The translations under genes were made by a program, and so were the position numbers. DNA of 64,000 bases, taken from the NCBI RefSeq assembly GCF_050948215.1, contig NW_027488592.1:868001-932000 (forward strand). Reading direction: 5' to 3'. Of this stretch, positions 22,500 to 37,500 are shown piece by piece. Origin of the DNA: Halictus rubicundus (taxonomy: Eukaryota; Arthropoda; Insecta; Hymenoptera; Halictidae). How positions within the stretch are numbered: the first letter of the stretch is position 1; the number at the start of each line of letters is the position of its first letter. The notes beneath the pieces were generated by a model. It saw only the letters and a program-made list of their open reading frames with translations. It was not told the origin of the DNA and did no database searches.

Positions 22500-25400
22500 A
22501 TCCTATCTTATATCCTATATCCTATCCTATCCTCTATCCCATCCTATCCTCTACCCTATCCTATCCTCTATCCTATCCTATCCTCTATCCTATCCTTTCC
22601 TCAATCCTATTATATCCTCTATCCTATCCTATCCTCTATCCTATCCTATCCTCTATCCTATCCTATCCTTTATCCTATCCTATCCTCTATTCTATCCTAT
22701 CCTCTATCCTATACTAACGTCTATCCTATCCTATCCTCTATCCTATCCTATCCTCCATCCTATTCTATCCTCTATCAGATCGTCTATCCTATCCTATCCT
22801 CTATCCTATCCTATCCTCTATCCTATCCTATCCTCTATCCTATCCTATCCTCTATCCTATCCTATCCTCTATCCCATCCTATCCTATCCTCTATCCTATC
22901 CTATCCTCTATCCTATCCTCTATCGTATCCTCAATCCTATCCTCTATCATATCCAATCCACTATCGTATACTCTATCCTATCCTATCCTCTATCCTATCC
23001 TCTCCTCAATCCTATTATATCCTCTATCCTACCCTATCCTCTAGCCCATCCTATCCTATCCTCTATCCTATCCTATCCTCTATCCTATCCTATCCTATAT
23101 CCTATATCCTATCCTATCCTCTATCCTATCCTACCCTCTACCCTATCCTATCCTCTATCCTATTCTATCCTCAATCCTATCCTATCCTCTATCCCATCCT
23201 ATCCTCTATCCTATCCTATCCTCTATCCTATCCTCTATCCTATCCTATCCTCTATCCTATCCTATCCTCTATCCTATCCTCTATCCTATCCTATCCTCTA
23301 TCCTATCCTATCCTCTATCCTATCCTATCCTATATCCTATATCCTATCCTATCCTCTATCCTATCCTATCCTCTATCCTATCCTATCCTCTATCCTATCC
23401 TATCCTCTATCCTATCCTTTCCTCAATCCTATTGTATCCTCTATCCTATCCTATCCTCTACCCTATCCTATCCTCTATCCTATCCTATCCTTTATCCTAT
23501 CATATCCTCTATCCTATCCTATCCTCTATCCTATCCTATCCTCTATCTTATTATATCCTCTATCCTATCCTATCCTCTACCTTATTCTATACTCTATCCT
23601 ATCCAATTACCTATCCAATCCTCTATCCTATCCTATCCTCTATCCTATCCTATCCTCTATCCTATCCTCTATCCTATCCTATCCTCTATCCTATCCTATC
23701 TTCTATCCGATCCTCTATCCTATCCTATCCTCTAGTCTATCCTATCCTCTATCCTATTCTATCCTCTATCCTATCCTATCCTCTATCCTATCCTATCCTT
23801 TATCCTATCCTATCCTCTATCGTATCCTCAATCCTATCCTCTATCATATCCAATCCTCTATCGTATACTCTATCCTATCCTATCCTCTATCCTATCCTAC
23901 CCTCTTTCCTATCCTATCCTCTATCCTATCCTATCCTCTATCCGATCATCTATCCTATCATATCCTCTATCCTATCCTATCCCCTATCCTATTCTATCCT
24001 CTATCCTATCCTATCCTCTATCCCATCCTTTCCTCTATCCTATCCTATCCTCTATCCTATCCTATCCTCTATCCTATCCTATCCTCTATCCTATCCTCTA
24101 TCCTATCCTATCCTCTATCCTATCCTATCCTCTATCCTATCCTATCCTATATCCTATATCCTATCCTATCCTCTATCAAATCCTATCCTCTACCCTATCC
24201 TATCCTCTATCCTATCCTATCCTCTATCCTATCCTTTCCTCAATCCTATTATATCCTCTATCCTATCCTATCCTCTATCCTATCCTATCCTCTATCCTAT
24301 CCTATCCTTTATCCTATCCTATCCTCTATTCTATCCTATCCTCTATCCTATACTAACGTCTATCCTATCCTATCCTCTATCCTATCCTATCCTCCATCCT
24401 ATTCTATCCTCTATCAGATCGTCTATCCTATCCTATCCTCTATCCTATCCTATCCTCTATCCTATCCTATCCTCTATCCTATCCTATCCTCTATCCTATC
24501 CTATCCTCTATCCCATCCTATCCTATCCTCTATCCTATCCTATCCTCTATCCTATCCTCTATCGTATCCTCAATCCTATCCTCTATCATATCCAATCCAC
24601 TATCGTATACTCTATCCTATCCTATCCTCTATCCTATCCTCTCCTCAATCCTATTATATCCTCTATCCTACCCTATCCTCTAGCCCATCCTATCCTATCC
24701 TCTATCCTATCCTATCCTATATCCTATATCCTATCCTATCCTCTATCCTATCCTATCCTCTATCCTATCCTATCCTCTATCCTATCCTATCCTCTATCCT
24801 ATCCTTTCCTCAATCCTATTGTATCCTCTATCCTATCCTATCCTCTACCCTATCCTATCCTCTATCCTATCCTATCCTTTATCCTATCATATCCTCTATC
24901 CTATCCTATCCTCTATCCTATCCTATCCTCTATCTTATTATATCCTCTATCCTATCCTATCCTCTACCTTATTCTATACTCTATCCTATCCAATTACCTA
25001 TCCAATCCTCTATCCTATCCTATCCTCTATCCTATCCTATCCTCTATCCTATCCTCTATCCTATCCTATCCTCTATCCTATCCTATCTTCTATCCGATCC
25101 TCTATCCTATCCTATCCTCTAGTCTATCCTATCCTCTATCCTATTCTATCCTCTATCCTATCCTATCCTCTATCCTATCCTATCCTTTATCCTATCCTAT
25201 CCTCTATCGTATCCTCAATCCTATCCTCTATCATATCCAATCCTCTATCGTATACTCTATCCTATCCTATCCTCTATCCTATCCTACCCTCTTTCCTATC
25301 CTATCCTCTATCCTATCCTATCCTCTATCCGATCATCTATCCTATCATATCCTCTATCCTATCCTATCCCCTATCCTATTCTATCCTCTATCCTATCCTA

Positions 25401-28400
25401 TCCTCTATCCCATCCTTTCCTCTATCCTATCCTATCCTCTATCCTATCCTATCCTCTATCCTATCCTATCCTCTATCCTATCCTCTATCCTATCCTATCC
25501 TCTATCCTATCCTATCCTCTATCCTATCCTATCCTATATCCTATATCCTATCCTATCCTCTATCAAATCCTATCCTCTACCCTATCCTATCCTCTATCCT
25601 ATCCTATCCTCTATCCTATCCTTTCCTCAATCCTATTATATCCTCTATCCTATCCTATCCTCTATCCTATCCTATCCTCTATCCTATCCTATCCTTTATC
25701 CTATCCTATCCTCTATTCTATCCTATCCTCTATCCTATACTAACGTCTATCCTATCCTATCCTCTATCCTATCCTATCCTCTATCCTATCCTATCCTCTA
25801 TCCTATCCTATCCTCTATCCCATCCTATCCTATCCTCTATCCTATCCTATCCTCTATCCTATCCTCTATCGTATCCTCAATCCTATCCTCTATCATATCC
25901 AATCCACTATCGTATACTCTATCCTATCCTATCCTCTATCCTATCCTCTCCTCAATCCTATTATATCCTCTATCCTACCCTATCCTCTAGCCCATCCTAT
26001 CCTATCCTCTATCCTATCCTATCCTCTATCCTATCCTATCCTCTATCCTATCCTATCCTCTATCCTATTCTATCCTCTATCCTATCCTATCCTCTATCCC
26101 ATCCTTTCCTCTATCCTATCATATCCTCTATCCTATCCTATCCTCTATCCTATCCTCTATGCTATCCTCTATCCTATCCTATCCTCTATCCTATCCTATA
26201 CTCTATCCTATCCTATCCTCTATCCTATCCTATCCTGTATCCTATATCCTATCCTATCCTCTATCCTATCCTACCCTCTACCCTATCCTATCCTCTATCC
26301 TATTCTATCCTCAATCCTATCCTATCCTCTATCCCATCCTATCCTCTATCCTATCCTATCCTCTATCCTATCCTCTATCCTATCCTATCCTCTATCCTAT
26401 CCTCTATCCTATCCTATCCTCTATCCTATCCTATCCTCTATCCTATCCTATCCTATATCCTATATCCTATCCTATCCTCTATCCTATCCTATCCTCTATC
26501 CTATCCTATCCTCTATCCTATCCTATTATCTATCCTATCCTTTCCTCAATCCTATTGTATCCTCTATCCTATCCTATCCTCTACCCTATCCTATCCTCTA
26601 TCCTATCCTATCCTTTATCCTATCATATCCTCTATCCTATCCTATCCTCTATCCTATCCTATCCTCTATCTTATTATATCCTCTATCCTATCCTATCCTC
26701 TACCTTATTCTATACTCTATCCTATCCAATTACCTATCCAATCCTCTATCCTATCCTATCCTCTATCCTATCCTATCCTCTATCCTATCCTCTATCCTAT
26801 CCTATCCTCTATCCTATCCTATCTTCTATCCGATCCTCTATCCTATCCTATCCTCTAGTCTATCCTATCCTCTATCCTATTCTATCCTCTATCCTATCCT
26901 ATCCTCTATCCTATCCTATCCTTTATCCTATCCTATCCTCTATCGTATCCTCAATCCTATCCTCTATCATATCCAATCCTCTATCGTATACTCTATCCTA
27001 TCCTATCCTCTATCCTATCCTACCCTCTTTCCTATCCTATCCTCTATCCTATCCTATCCTCTATCCTATCCTATCCTCTATCCTATCCTATCCTCTATCC
27101 TATCCTCTATCCTATCCTATCCTCTATCCTATCCTATCCTCTATCCTATCCTATCCTATATCCTATATCCTATCCTATCCTCTATCCCATCCTATCCTCT
27201 ACCCTATCCTATCCTCTATCCTATCCTATCCTCTATCCTATCCTTTCCTCAATCCTATTATATCCTCTATCCTATCCTATCCTCTATCCTATCCTATCCT
27301 CTATCCTATCCTATCCTTTATCCTATCCTATCCTCTATTCTATCCTATCCTCTATCCTATACTAACGTCTATCCTATCCTATCCTCGATCCTATCCTATC
27401 CTCCATCCTATTCTATCCTCTATCAGATCGTCTATCCTATCCTATCCTCTATCCTATCCTATCCTCTATCCTATCCTATCCTCTATCCTATCCTATCCTC
27501 TATCCTATCCTATCCTCTATCCCATCCTATCCTATCCTCTATCCTATCCTATCCTCTATCCTATCCTCTATCGTATCCTCAATCCTATCCTCTATCATAT
27601 CCAATCCACTATCGTATACTCTATCCTATCCTATCCTCTATCCTATCCTCTCCTCAATCCTATTATATCCTCTATCCTATCCTATCCTCTAGCCCATCCT
27701 ATCCTATCCTCTATCCTATCCTATCCTCTATCCTATCCTATCCTCTATCCTATCCTATCCTCTATCCTATTCTATCCTCTATCCTATCCTATCCTCTATC
27801 CCATCCTTTCCTCTATCCTATCATATCCTCTATCCTATCCTATCCTCTATCCTATCCTCTATGCTATCCTCTATCCTATCCTATCCTCTATCCTATCCTA
27901 TACTCTATCCTATCCTATCCTCTATCCTATCCTATCCTATATCCTATATCCTATCCTATCCTCTATCCTATCCTACCCTCTACCCTATCCTATCCTCTAT
28001 CCTATTCTATCCTCAATCCTATCCTATCCTCTATCCCATCCTATCCTCTATCCTATCCTATCCTCTATCCTATCCTCTATCCTATCCTATCCTCTATCCT
28101 ATCCTCTATCCTATCCTATCCTCTATCCTATCCTATCCTCTATCCTATCCTATCCTATATCCTATATCCTATCCTATCCTCTATCCTATCCTATCCTCTA
28201 TCCTATCCTATCCTCTATCCTATCCTATCCTCTATCCTATCCTTTCCTCAATCCTATTATATCCTCTATCCTATCCTATCCTCTACCCTATCCTATCCTC
28301 TATCCTATCCTATCCTTTATCCTATCATATCCTCTATCCTATCCTATCCTCTACCCTATCCTATCCTCTATCTTATTATATCCTCTATCCTATCCTATCC

Positions 28401-31350
28401 TCTACCTTATTCTATACTCTATCCTATCCAATTACCTATCCAATCCTCTATCCTATCCTATCCTCTATCCTATCCTATCCTCTATCCTATCCTCTATCCT
28501 ATCCTATCCTCTATCCTATCCTATCTTCTATCCGATCCTCTATCCTATCCTATCCTCTAGTCTATCCTATCCTCTATCCTATTCTATCCTCTATCCTATC
28601 CTATCCTCTATCCTATCCCATCCTTTATCCTATCCTATCCTCTATTCTATCCTATCCTCTATCCTATACTAACCTCTATCCTATCCTACCCTCTACCCTA
28701 TCCTATCCTCTATCCTATTCTATCCTCAATCCTATCCTATCCTCTATCCCATCCTATCCTCTATCCTATCCTATCCTCTATCCTATCCTCTATCCTATCC
28801 TATCCTCTATCCTATCCTCTATCCTATCCTATCCTCTATCCTATCCTATCCTCTATCCTATCCTATCCTATATCCTATATCCTATCCTATCCTCTATCCT
28901 ATCCTATCCTCTATCCTATCCTATCCTCTATCCTATCCTATCCTCTATCCTATCCTTTCCTCAATCCTATTGTATCCTCTATCCTATCCTATCCTCTACC
29001 CTATCCTATCCTCTATCCTATCCTATCCTTTATCCTATTATATCCTCTATCCTATCCTATCCTCTATCCTATCCTATCCTCTATCTTATTATATCCTCTA
29101 TCCTATCCTATCCTCTACCTTATTCTATACTCTATCCTATCCAATTACCTATCCAATCCTCTATCCTATCCTATCCTCTATCCTATCCTATCCTCTATCC
29201 TATCCTCTATCCTATCCTATCCTCTATCCTATCCTATCTTCTATCCGATCCTCTATCCTATCCTATCCTCTAGTCTATCCTATCCTCTATCCTATTCTAT
29301 CCTCTATCCTATCCTATCCTCTATCCTATCCTATCCTTTATCCTATCCTATCCTCTATCGTATCCTCAATCCTATCCTCTATCATATCCAATCCTCTATC
29401 GTATACTCTATCCTATCCTATCCTCTATCCTATCCTACCCTCTTTCCTATCCTATCCTCTATCCTATCCTATCCTCTATCCGATCATCTATCCTATCATA
29501 TCCTCTATCCTATCCTATCCCCTATCCTATTCTATCCTCTATCCTATCCTATCCTCTATCCCATCCTTTCCTCTATCCTATCCTATCCTCTATCCTATCC
29601 TATCCTCTATCCTATCCTATCCTCTATCCTATCCTCTATCCTATCCTATCCTCTATCCTATCCTATCCTCTATCCTATCCTATCCTATATCCTATATCCT
29701 ATCCTATCCTCTATCCCATCCTATCCTCTACCCTATCCTATCCTCTATCCTATCCTATCCTCTATCCTATCCTTTCCTCAATCCTATTATATCCTCTATC
29801 CTATCCTATCCTCTATCCTATCCTATCCTCTATCCTATCCTATCCTTTATCCTATCCTATCCTCTATTCTATCCTATCCTCTATCCTATACTAACGTCTA
29901 TCCTATCCTATCCTCGATCCTATCCTATCCTCCATCCTATTCTATCCTCTATCAGATCGTCTATCCTATCCTATCCTCTATCCTATCCTATCCTCTATCC
30001 TATCCTATCCTCTATCCTATCCTATCCTCTATCCTATCCTATCCTCTATCCCATCCTATCCTATCCTCTATCCTATCCTATCCTCTATCCTATCCTCTAT
30101 CGTATCCTCAATCCTATCCTCTATCATATCCAATCCACTATCGTATACTCTATCCTATCCTATCCTCTATCCTATCCTCTCCTCAATCCTATTATATCCT
30201 CTATCCTATCCTATCCTCTAGCCCATCCTATCCTATCCTCTATCCTATCCTATCCTCTATCCTATCCTATCCTCTATCCTATCCTATCCTCTATCCTATT
30301 CTATCCTCTATCCTATCCTATCCTCTATCCCATCCTTTCCTCTATCCTATCATATCCTCTATCCTATCCTATCCTCTATCCTATCCTATACTCTATCCTA
30401 TCCTATCCTCTATCCTATCCTATCCTATATCCTATATCCTATCCTATCCTCTATCCTATCCTACCCTCTACCCTATCCTATCCTCTATCCTATTCTATCC
30501 TCAATCCTATCATATCCTCTATCCCATCCTATCCTCTATCCTATCCTATCCTCTATCCTATCCTCTATCCTATCCTATCCTCTATCCTATCCTCTATCCT
30601 ATCCTATCCTCTATCCTATCCTATCCTCTATCCTATCCTATCCTATATCCTATATCCTATCCTATCCTCTATCCTATCCTATCCTCTATCCTATCCTATC
30701 CTCTATCCTATCCTATCCTCTATCCTATCCTTTCCTCAATCCTATTATATCCTCTATCCTATCCTATCCTCTACCCTATCCTATCCTCTATCCTATCCTA
30801 TCCTTTATCCTATCATATCCTCTATCCTATCCTATCCTCTACCCTATCCTATCCTCTATCTTATTATATCCTCTATCCTATCCTATCCTCTACCTTATTC
30901 TATACTCTATCCTATCCAATTACCTATCCAATCCTCTATCCTATCCTATCCTCTATCCTATCCTATCCTCTATCCTATCCTCTATCCTATCCTATCCTCT
31001 ATCCTATCCTATCTTCTATCCGATCCTCTATCCTATCCTATCCTCTAGTCTATCCTATCCTCTATCCTATTCTATCCTCTATCCTATCCTATCCTCTATC
31101 CTATCCCATCCTTTATCCTATCCTATCCTCTATTCTATCCTATCCTCTATCCTATACTAACCTCTATCCTATCCTATCCTCTATCCTATCCTATCCTCCA
31201 TCCTATTCTATCCTCTATCAGATCGTCTATCCTATCCTATCCTCTATCCTATCCTATCCTCTATCCTATCCTATCCTCTATCCTATCCTATCCTCTATCC
31301 CATCCTATCCTATCCCCTATCCTATCCTATCCTCTATCCTATCCTCTATC
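22500..31350. repeat. Satellite block B2 (type B higher-order repeats)
   Basis: TACTAACG/TACTAACC markers lie near 22710, 24349, 25737, 27357, 28666, 29886 and 31153, so this block has more and more unequal units than B1. The first kilobase is collinear with 6.6-7.2 kb at offset 15,840; after that the units are shortened (for example TATATCCTATATCC follows soon after CTCTAGCCC near 23,090). TATTGTATCC marks internal unit positions near 23430, 24817 and 28968. Confidence 0.88.
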
Positions 31351-34300
31351 GTATCCTATCCTATCCTCTATCCTATCCTATCCTCTATCCTATCCTATCC
31401 TCTATCCTATCCTATCCTCTATCCGATCCTCTATCCTATCCTATCCTCTATCCTATCCTATCCTCTATCCGATTCTCTATCCTATCCTATCCTCTATTAT
31501 ATCCTATCCTCTATCCTATCCTATCCTCTATCCTATCCTATCCTCTATCCTATCCTATCCTCTATCCTATCCTATCCTCTATCCTATCCTATCCTCTATC
31601 CTATCCTATCCTCTATCCGATTCTCTATCCTATCCTATCCTCTATTATATCCTATCCTCTATCCTATCCTATCCTCTATCCTATCCTATCCTCTATCCTA
31701 TCCTATCCTCGATCCCATCCTATCCTCTATCCCATCCTATCCTCTATCCTAACCTATCCTCTATCCTATCCTATCCTCTATCCTATCCTATCCTCTATCC
31801 TATCCTATCCTCTATCCTATCCTATCCTCTATCCTATCCTATCCTCTATCCTCTATCCTATCCTATCCTCTATCCTATCCTATACTCTATCCTATCTTCT
31901 ATCCTATCCTCTATCCAATCCTATCCTCTATCCTATCCTATCCTCTATCCTATCCTATCCTCTATCCTATCCTATCCTATCCTCTATACTATCCTATCCT
32001 CTATCAGATCCTCTAACCTATCCTATCATATATACTATCCTCTATCGTATCCTATCATATCCTCTATCCTATCCTATCCTCTATCCGATCCTCTATCCTA
32101 TCCCCTATCCTATCCTATCCTCTATCCTATCCTCTATCCTATCCTCTATCCTATCCTCGATCCTATCCTATCCTCTATCCTATCCTCTATAATATCGTTT
32201 ACTCTATCATATCCTATCCTCTATCCTATAATATCATCTATCCTATTCTATCCTCTATCCTATCCTCTATCATATCCAATCCTCTATCCTATCCTATCCT
32301 CTATCCTATCCTATCCTCTATCCTATCCTATCCTATCCTCTATCCCATCCTACCCTCTTTCCTATCCTATCCTCTATCCTATCCTATCCCCTATCCTATC
32401 CTACCCTCTATCCTATCCTATCTTCTATCCTCTATCCTATCCTCTATCCTATCCTATCCTCTATCCTATCCTCTTTAATATCGTTTACTCTATCATATCC
32501 TATCCTCTATCCTATTATATCATCTATCCTATTCTATCCTCTATCCTATCCTCTATCATATCCAATCCTCTATCGTATCCTCAATCCTATCCTATCCTCT
32601 ATCCTATCCTATCCTCTATTATATCCTATCCTCTATCCTATCCTATCCTCTATCCTATCCTATCCTCTATCCTATCCTATCCTCTATCCTATCCTCTACC
32701 CTATCCTATCCTCTATAATATCGTTTACTCTATCATATCCTATCCTCTATCCTATAATATCATCTATCCTATTCTATCCTCTATCCTATCCTCTATCATA
32801 TCCAATCCTCTATCCTATCCTATCCTCGATCCTATCCTATCCTCTATCCTATCCTCTACCCTATCCTATCCTCTATAATATCGTTTACTCTATCATATCC
32901 TATCCTCTATCCTATAATATCATCTATCCTATTCTATCCTCTATCCTATCCTCTATCATATCCAATCCTCTATCCTATCCTATCCTCTATCCTATCCTAT
33001 CCTCTATCCTATCCTATCCTCTATCCTATCCTATCCTCTATCCTATCCTATCCTCTATCCTATCCTATCCTCTATCCTATCCTCTCCTCTATCCTATCCT
33101 ACCCTCTTTCCTATCCTATCCTCTATCCTATCCTATCCTCTATCCTATCCTATCCTCTATCCGATCCTCTATCCTATCCTATCCTCTATCCTATCCTATC
33201 CTCTATCCGATCCTCTATCCTATCCTATCCTCTATTATATCCTATCCTCTATTCTATCCTATCCTCTATCCTATCCTATCCTCTATCCTATCCTATCCTC
33301 GATCCCATCCTATCCTCTATCCCATCCTATCCTCTATCCTAACCTATCCTCTATCCTATCCTACCCTCTATCCTATCCTATCTTCTATCCTCTATCCTAT
33401 CCTATCCTCTATCCTATCCTATCCTCTATCCTATCCCATCCTATCCTCTATCCTATCCTATCCTCTATCCTATCCTATACTCTATCCTATCCTATCCTCT
33501 ATCCTATCCTCTATAATATCGTTTACTCTATCATATCCTATCCTCTATCCTATAATATCATCTATCCTATTCTATCCTCTATCCTATCCTCTATCATATC
33601 CAATCCTCTATCCTATCCTATCCTCGATCCTATCCTATCCTCTATCCTATCCTCTACCCTATCCTATCCTCTATAATATCGTTTACTATATCATATCCTA
33701 TCCTCTATCCTATCCTATCCTCTATCCTATCCTCTACCCTATCCTATCCTCTATAATATCGTTTACTCTATCATATCCTATCCTCTATCCTATCCTATCC
33801 TCGATCCCATCCTATCCTCTATCCCATCCTATCCTCTATCCTAACCTATCCTCTCTCCTATCCTATCCTCTATCCTATCCTATCCTCTATCCTATCCTAT
33901 CCTCTATCCTATCCTATCCTCTATCCTATCCTCGATCCTATCCTATCCTCTATCCTATCCTCTATAATATCGTTTACTCTATCATATCCTATCCTCTATC
34001 CTATAATATCATCTATCCTATTCTAATCTCTATCCTATCCTCTATCATATCCAATCCTCTATCCTATCCTATCCTCTATCCTATCCTATCCTCTATCCTA
34101 TCCTATCCTCTATCCTATCCTATCCTCTATCCTATCCTATCCTCTATCCTATCCTATCCTCTATCCTATCCTATCCTATCCTCTATCCTATCCTATCCTC
34201 TATCCTATCCTATCCTCTATCCTATCCTATCCTCTATCAGATCCTCTAACCTATCCTATCATCTATACTATCCTCTATCGTATCCTATCCTATCCTCTAT

Positions 34301-34540
34301 CCTATCCTATCCTCTATCCTATCCTATCCTCTATCCTATCCTATCCTCTATCCCATCCTATCCTCTATCCCATCCTATCCTCTATCCTATCCTATCCTCT
34401 ATCCTATTCTATCCTAAATCCTATCCTCTATCATATCCAATCCTCTATCGTATCCTCAATCCTATCCTCTATCATATCCAATCCTCTATCGTATACTCTA
34501 TCCTATCCTATCCTCTATCCTATCCTACCCTCTTTCCTAT
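31350..34540. repeat. Satellite block A3, duplicated 13.3 kb downstream
   Basis: Type A sequence with its own variants (CCGATTCTC, CTATTATATCC, CGTTTACTATATC at about 33680). It repeats in block A5 at offset 13,313: TATACTC 31881/45194, CATATATACTA 32027/45340, CCTCTCCTC 33081/46394, GTTTACTATA 33681/46994. By 34411/47741 the offset has grown to 13,330, one 17-bp step. Confidence 0.87.
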
Positions 34541-37500
34541 CCTATCCTCTATCCTATCCTATCCTCTATCCGATCATCTATCCTATCATATCCTCTATCC
34601 TATCCTATCCCCTATCCTATTCTATCCTCTATCCTATCCTATCCTCTATCCCATCCTTTCCTCTATCCTATCCTATCCTCTATCCTATCCTATCCTCTAT
34701 CCTATCCTATCCTCTATCCTATCCTCTATCCTATCCTATCCTCTATCCTATCCTATCCTCTATCCTATCCTATCCTATATCCTATATCCTATCCTATCCT
34801 CTATCCTATCCTATCCTCTACCCTATCCTATCCTCTATCCTATCCTATCCTCTATCCTATCCTATCCTCTACCCTATCCTATCCTCTATCCTATCCTATC
34901 CTCTATCCTATCCTTTCCTCAATCCTATTATATCCTCTATCCTATCCTATCCTCTATCCTATCCTATCCTCTATCCTATCCTATCCTTTATCCTATCCTA
35001 TCCTCTATTCTATCCTATCCTCTATCCTATACTAACCTCTATCCTATCCTATCCTCTATCCTATCCTATCCTCCATCCTATTCTATCCTCTATCACATCG
35101 TCTATCCTATCCTATCCTCTATTCTATCCTATCCTCTATCCTATCCTATCCTCTATCCTATCCTATCCTCTATCCCATCCTATCCTATCCTCTATCCTAT
35201 CCTATCCTCTATCCTATCCTCTATCGTATCCTCAATCCTATCCTCTATCATATCCAATCCACTATCGTATACTCTATCCTATCCTATCCTCTATCCTATC
35301 CTCTCCTCAATCCTATTATATCCTCTATCCTATCCTATCCTCTAGCCCATCCTATCCTATCCTCTATCCTATCCTATCCTCTATCCTATCCTATCCTCTA
35401 TCCTATCCTATCCTCTATCCTATTCTATCCTCTATCCTATCCTATCCTCTATCCCATCCTTTCCTCTATCCTATCATATCCTCTATCCTATCCTATCCTC
35501 TATCCTATCCTCTATGCTATCCTCTATCCTATCCTACCCTCTACCCTATCCTATCCTCTATCCTATTCTATCCTCAATCCTATCCTATCCTCTATCCCAT
35601 CCTATCCTCTATCCTATCCTATCCTCTATCCTATCCTCTATCCTATCCTATCCTCTATCCTATCCTCTATCCTATCCTATCCTCTATCCTATCCTATCCT
35701 CTATCCTATCCTATCCTCTATCCTATCCTATCCTCTATCCTATCCTCTATCCTATCCTATCCTCTATCCTATCCTCTATCCTATCCTATCCTCTATCCTA
35801 TCCTATCCTCTATCCTATCCTATCCTCTATCCTATCCCATCCTTTATCCTATCCTATCCTCTATCCCATCCTATCCTCTACCCTATCCTATCCTCTATCC
35901 TATCCTATCCTCTATCCTATCCTTTCTTCAATCCTATTATATCCTCTATCCTATCCTATCCTCTATCCTATCCTATCCTCTATCCTATCCTATCCTTTAT
36001 CCTATCCTATCCTCTATTCTATCCTATCCTCTATCCTATACTAACGTCTATCCTATCCTATCCTCTATCCTATCCTATCCTCCATCCTATTCTATCCTCT
36101 ATCAGATCGTCTATCCTATCCTATCCTCTATCCTATCCTATCCTCTATCCTATCCTATCCTCTATCCTATCCTATCCTCTATCCTATCCTATCCTCTATC
36201 CCATCCTATCCTATCCTCTATCCTATCCTATCCTCTATCCTATCCTCTATCGTATCCTCAATCCTATCCTCTATCATATCCAATCCACTATCGTATACTC
36301 TATCCTATCCTATCCTCTATCCTATCCTCTCCTCAATCCTATTATATCCTCTATCCTACCCTATCCTCTAGCCCATCCTATCCTATCCTCTATCCTATCC
36401 TATCCTCTATCCTATAATATCCTCTATCCTATCCTATCCTCTATCCTATTCTATCCTCTATCCTATCCTATCCTCTATCCCATCCTTTCCTCTATCCTAT
36501 CATATCCTCTATCCTATCCTATCCTCTATCCTATCCTCTATGCTATCCTCTATCCTATCCTATCCTCTATCCTATCCTATACTCTATCCTATCCTATCCT
36601 CTATCCTATCCTATCCTATATCCTATATCCTATCCTATCCTCTATCCTATCCTACCCTCTACCCTATCCTATCCTCTATCCTATTCTATCCTCAATCCTA
36701 TCCTATCCTCTATCCCATCCTATCCTCTATCCTATCCTATCCTCTATCCTATCCTCTATCCTATCCTATCCTCTATCCTATCCTCTATCCTATCCTATCC
36801 TCTATCCTATCCTATCCTCTATCCTATCCTATCCTATATCCTATATCCTATCCTATCCTCTATCCTATCCTATCCTCTATCCTATCCTATCCTCTATCCT
36901 ATCCTATCCTCTATCCTATCCTTTCCTCAATCCTATTGTATCCTCTATCCTATCCTATCCTCTACCCTATCCTATCCTCTATCCTATCCTATCCTTTATC
37001 CTATCATATCCTCTATCCTATCCTATCCTCTATCCTATCCTATCCTCTATCTTATTATATCCTCTATCCTATCCTATCCTCTACCTTATTCTATACTCTA
37101 TCCTATCCAATTACCTATCCAATCCTCTATCCTATCCTATCCTCTATCCTATCCTATCCTCTATCCTATCCTCTATCCTATCCTATCCTCTATCCTATCC
37201 TATCTTCTATCCGATCCTCTATCCTATCCTATCCTCTAGTCTATCCTATCCTCTATCCTATTCTATCCTCTATCCTATCCTATCCTCTATCCTATCCTAT
37301 CCTTTATCCTATCCTATCCTCTATCGTATCCTCAATCCTATCCTCTATCATATCCAATCCTCTATCGTATACTCTATCCTATCCTATCCTCTATCCTATC
37401 CTACCCTCTTTCCTATCCTATCCTCTATCCTATCCTATCCTCTATCCGATCATCTATCCTATCATATCCTCTATCCTATCCTATCCCCTATCCTATTCTA

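Larger units (their letters stand above)
19799..22500. repeat. Satellite block A2, right of the retrotransposon
   Basis: Base 19831 onward matches base 1 onward of the window through several rare variants (CTATTATATCATATCC, CCCATCTTATCC, CCACTATCCTATCCTACCC). The offset is 19,830, shifting by 131 bp after the CCCCTCCTC repeats. CTAATCTCT occurs only once here (21706), against four times in block A1, so A1 is expanded relative to this copy. Type B begins near 22,500. Confidence 0.87.
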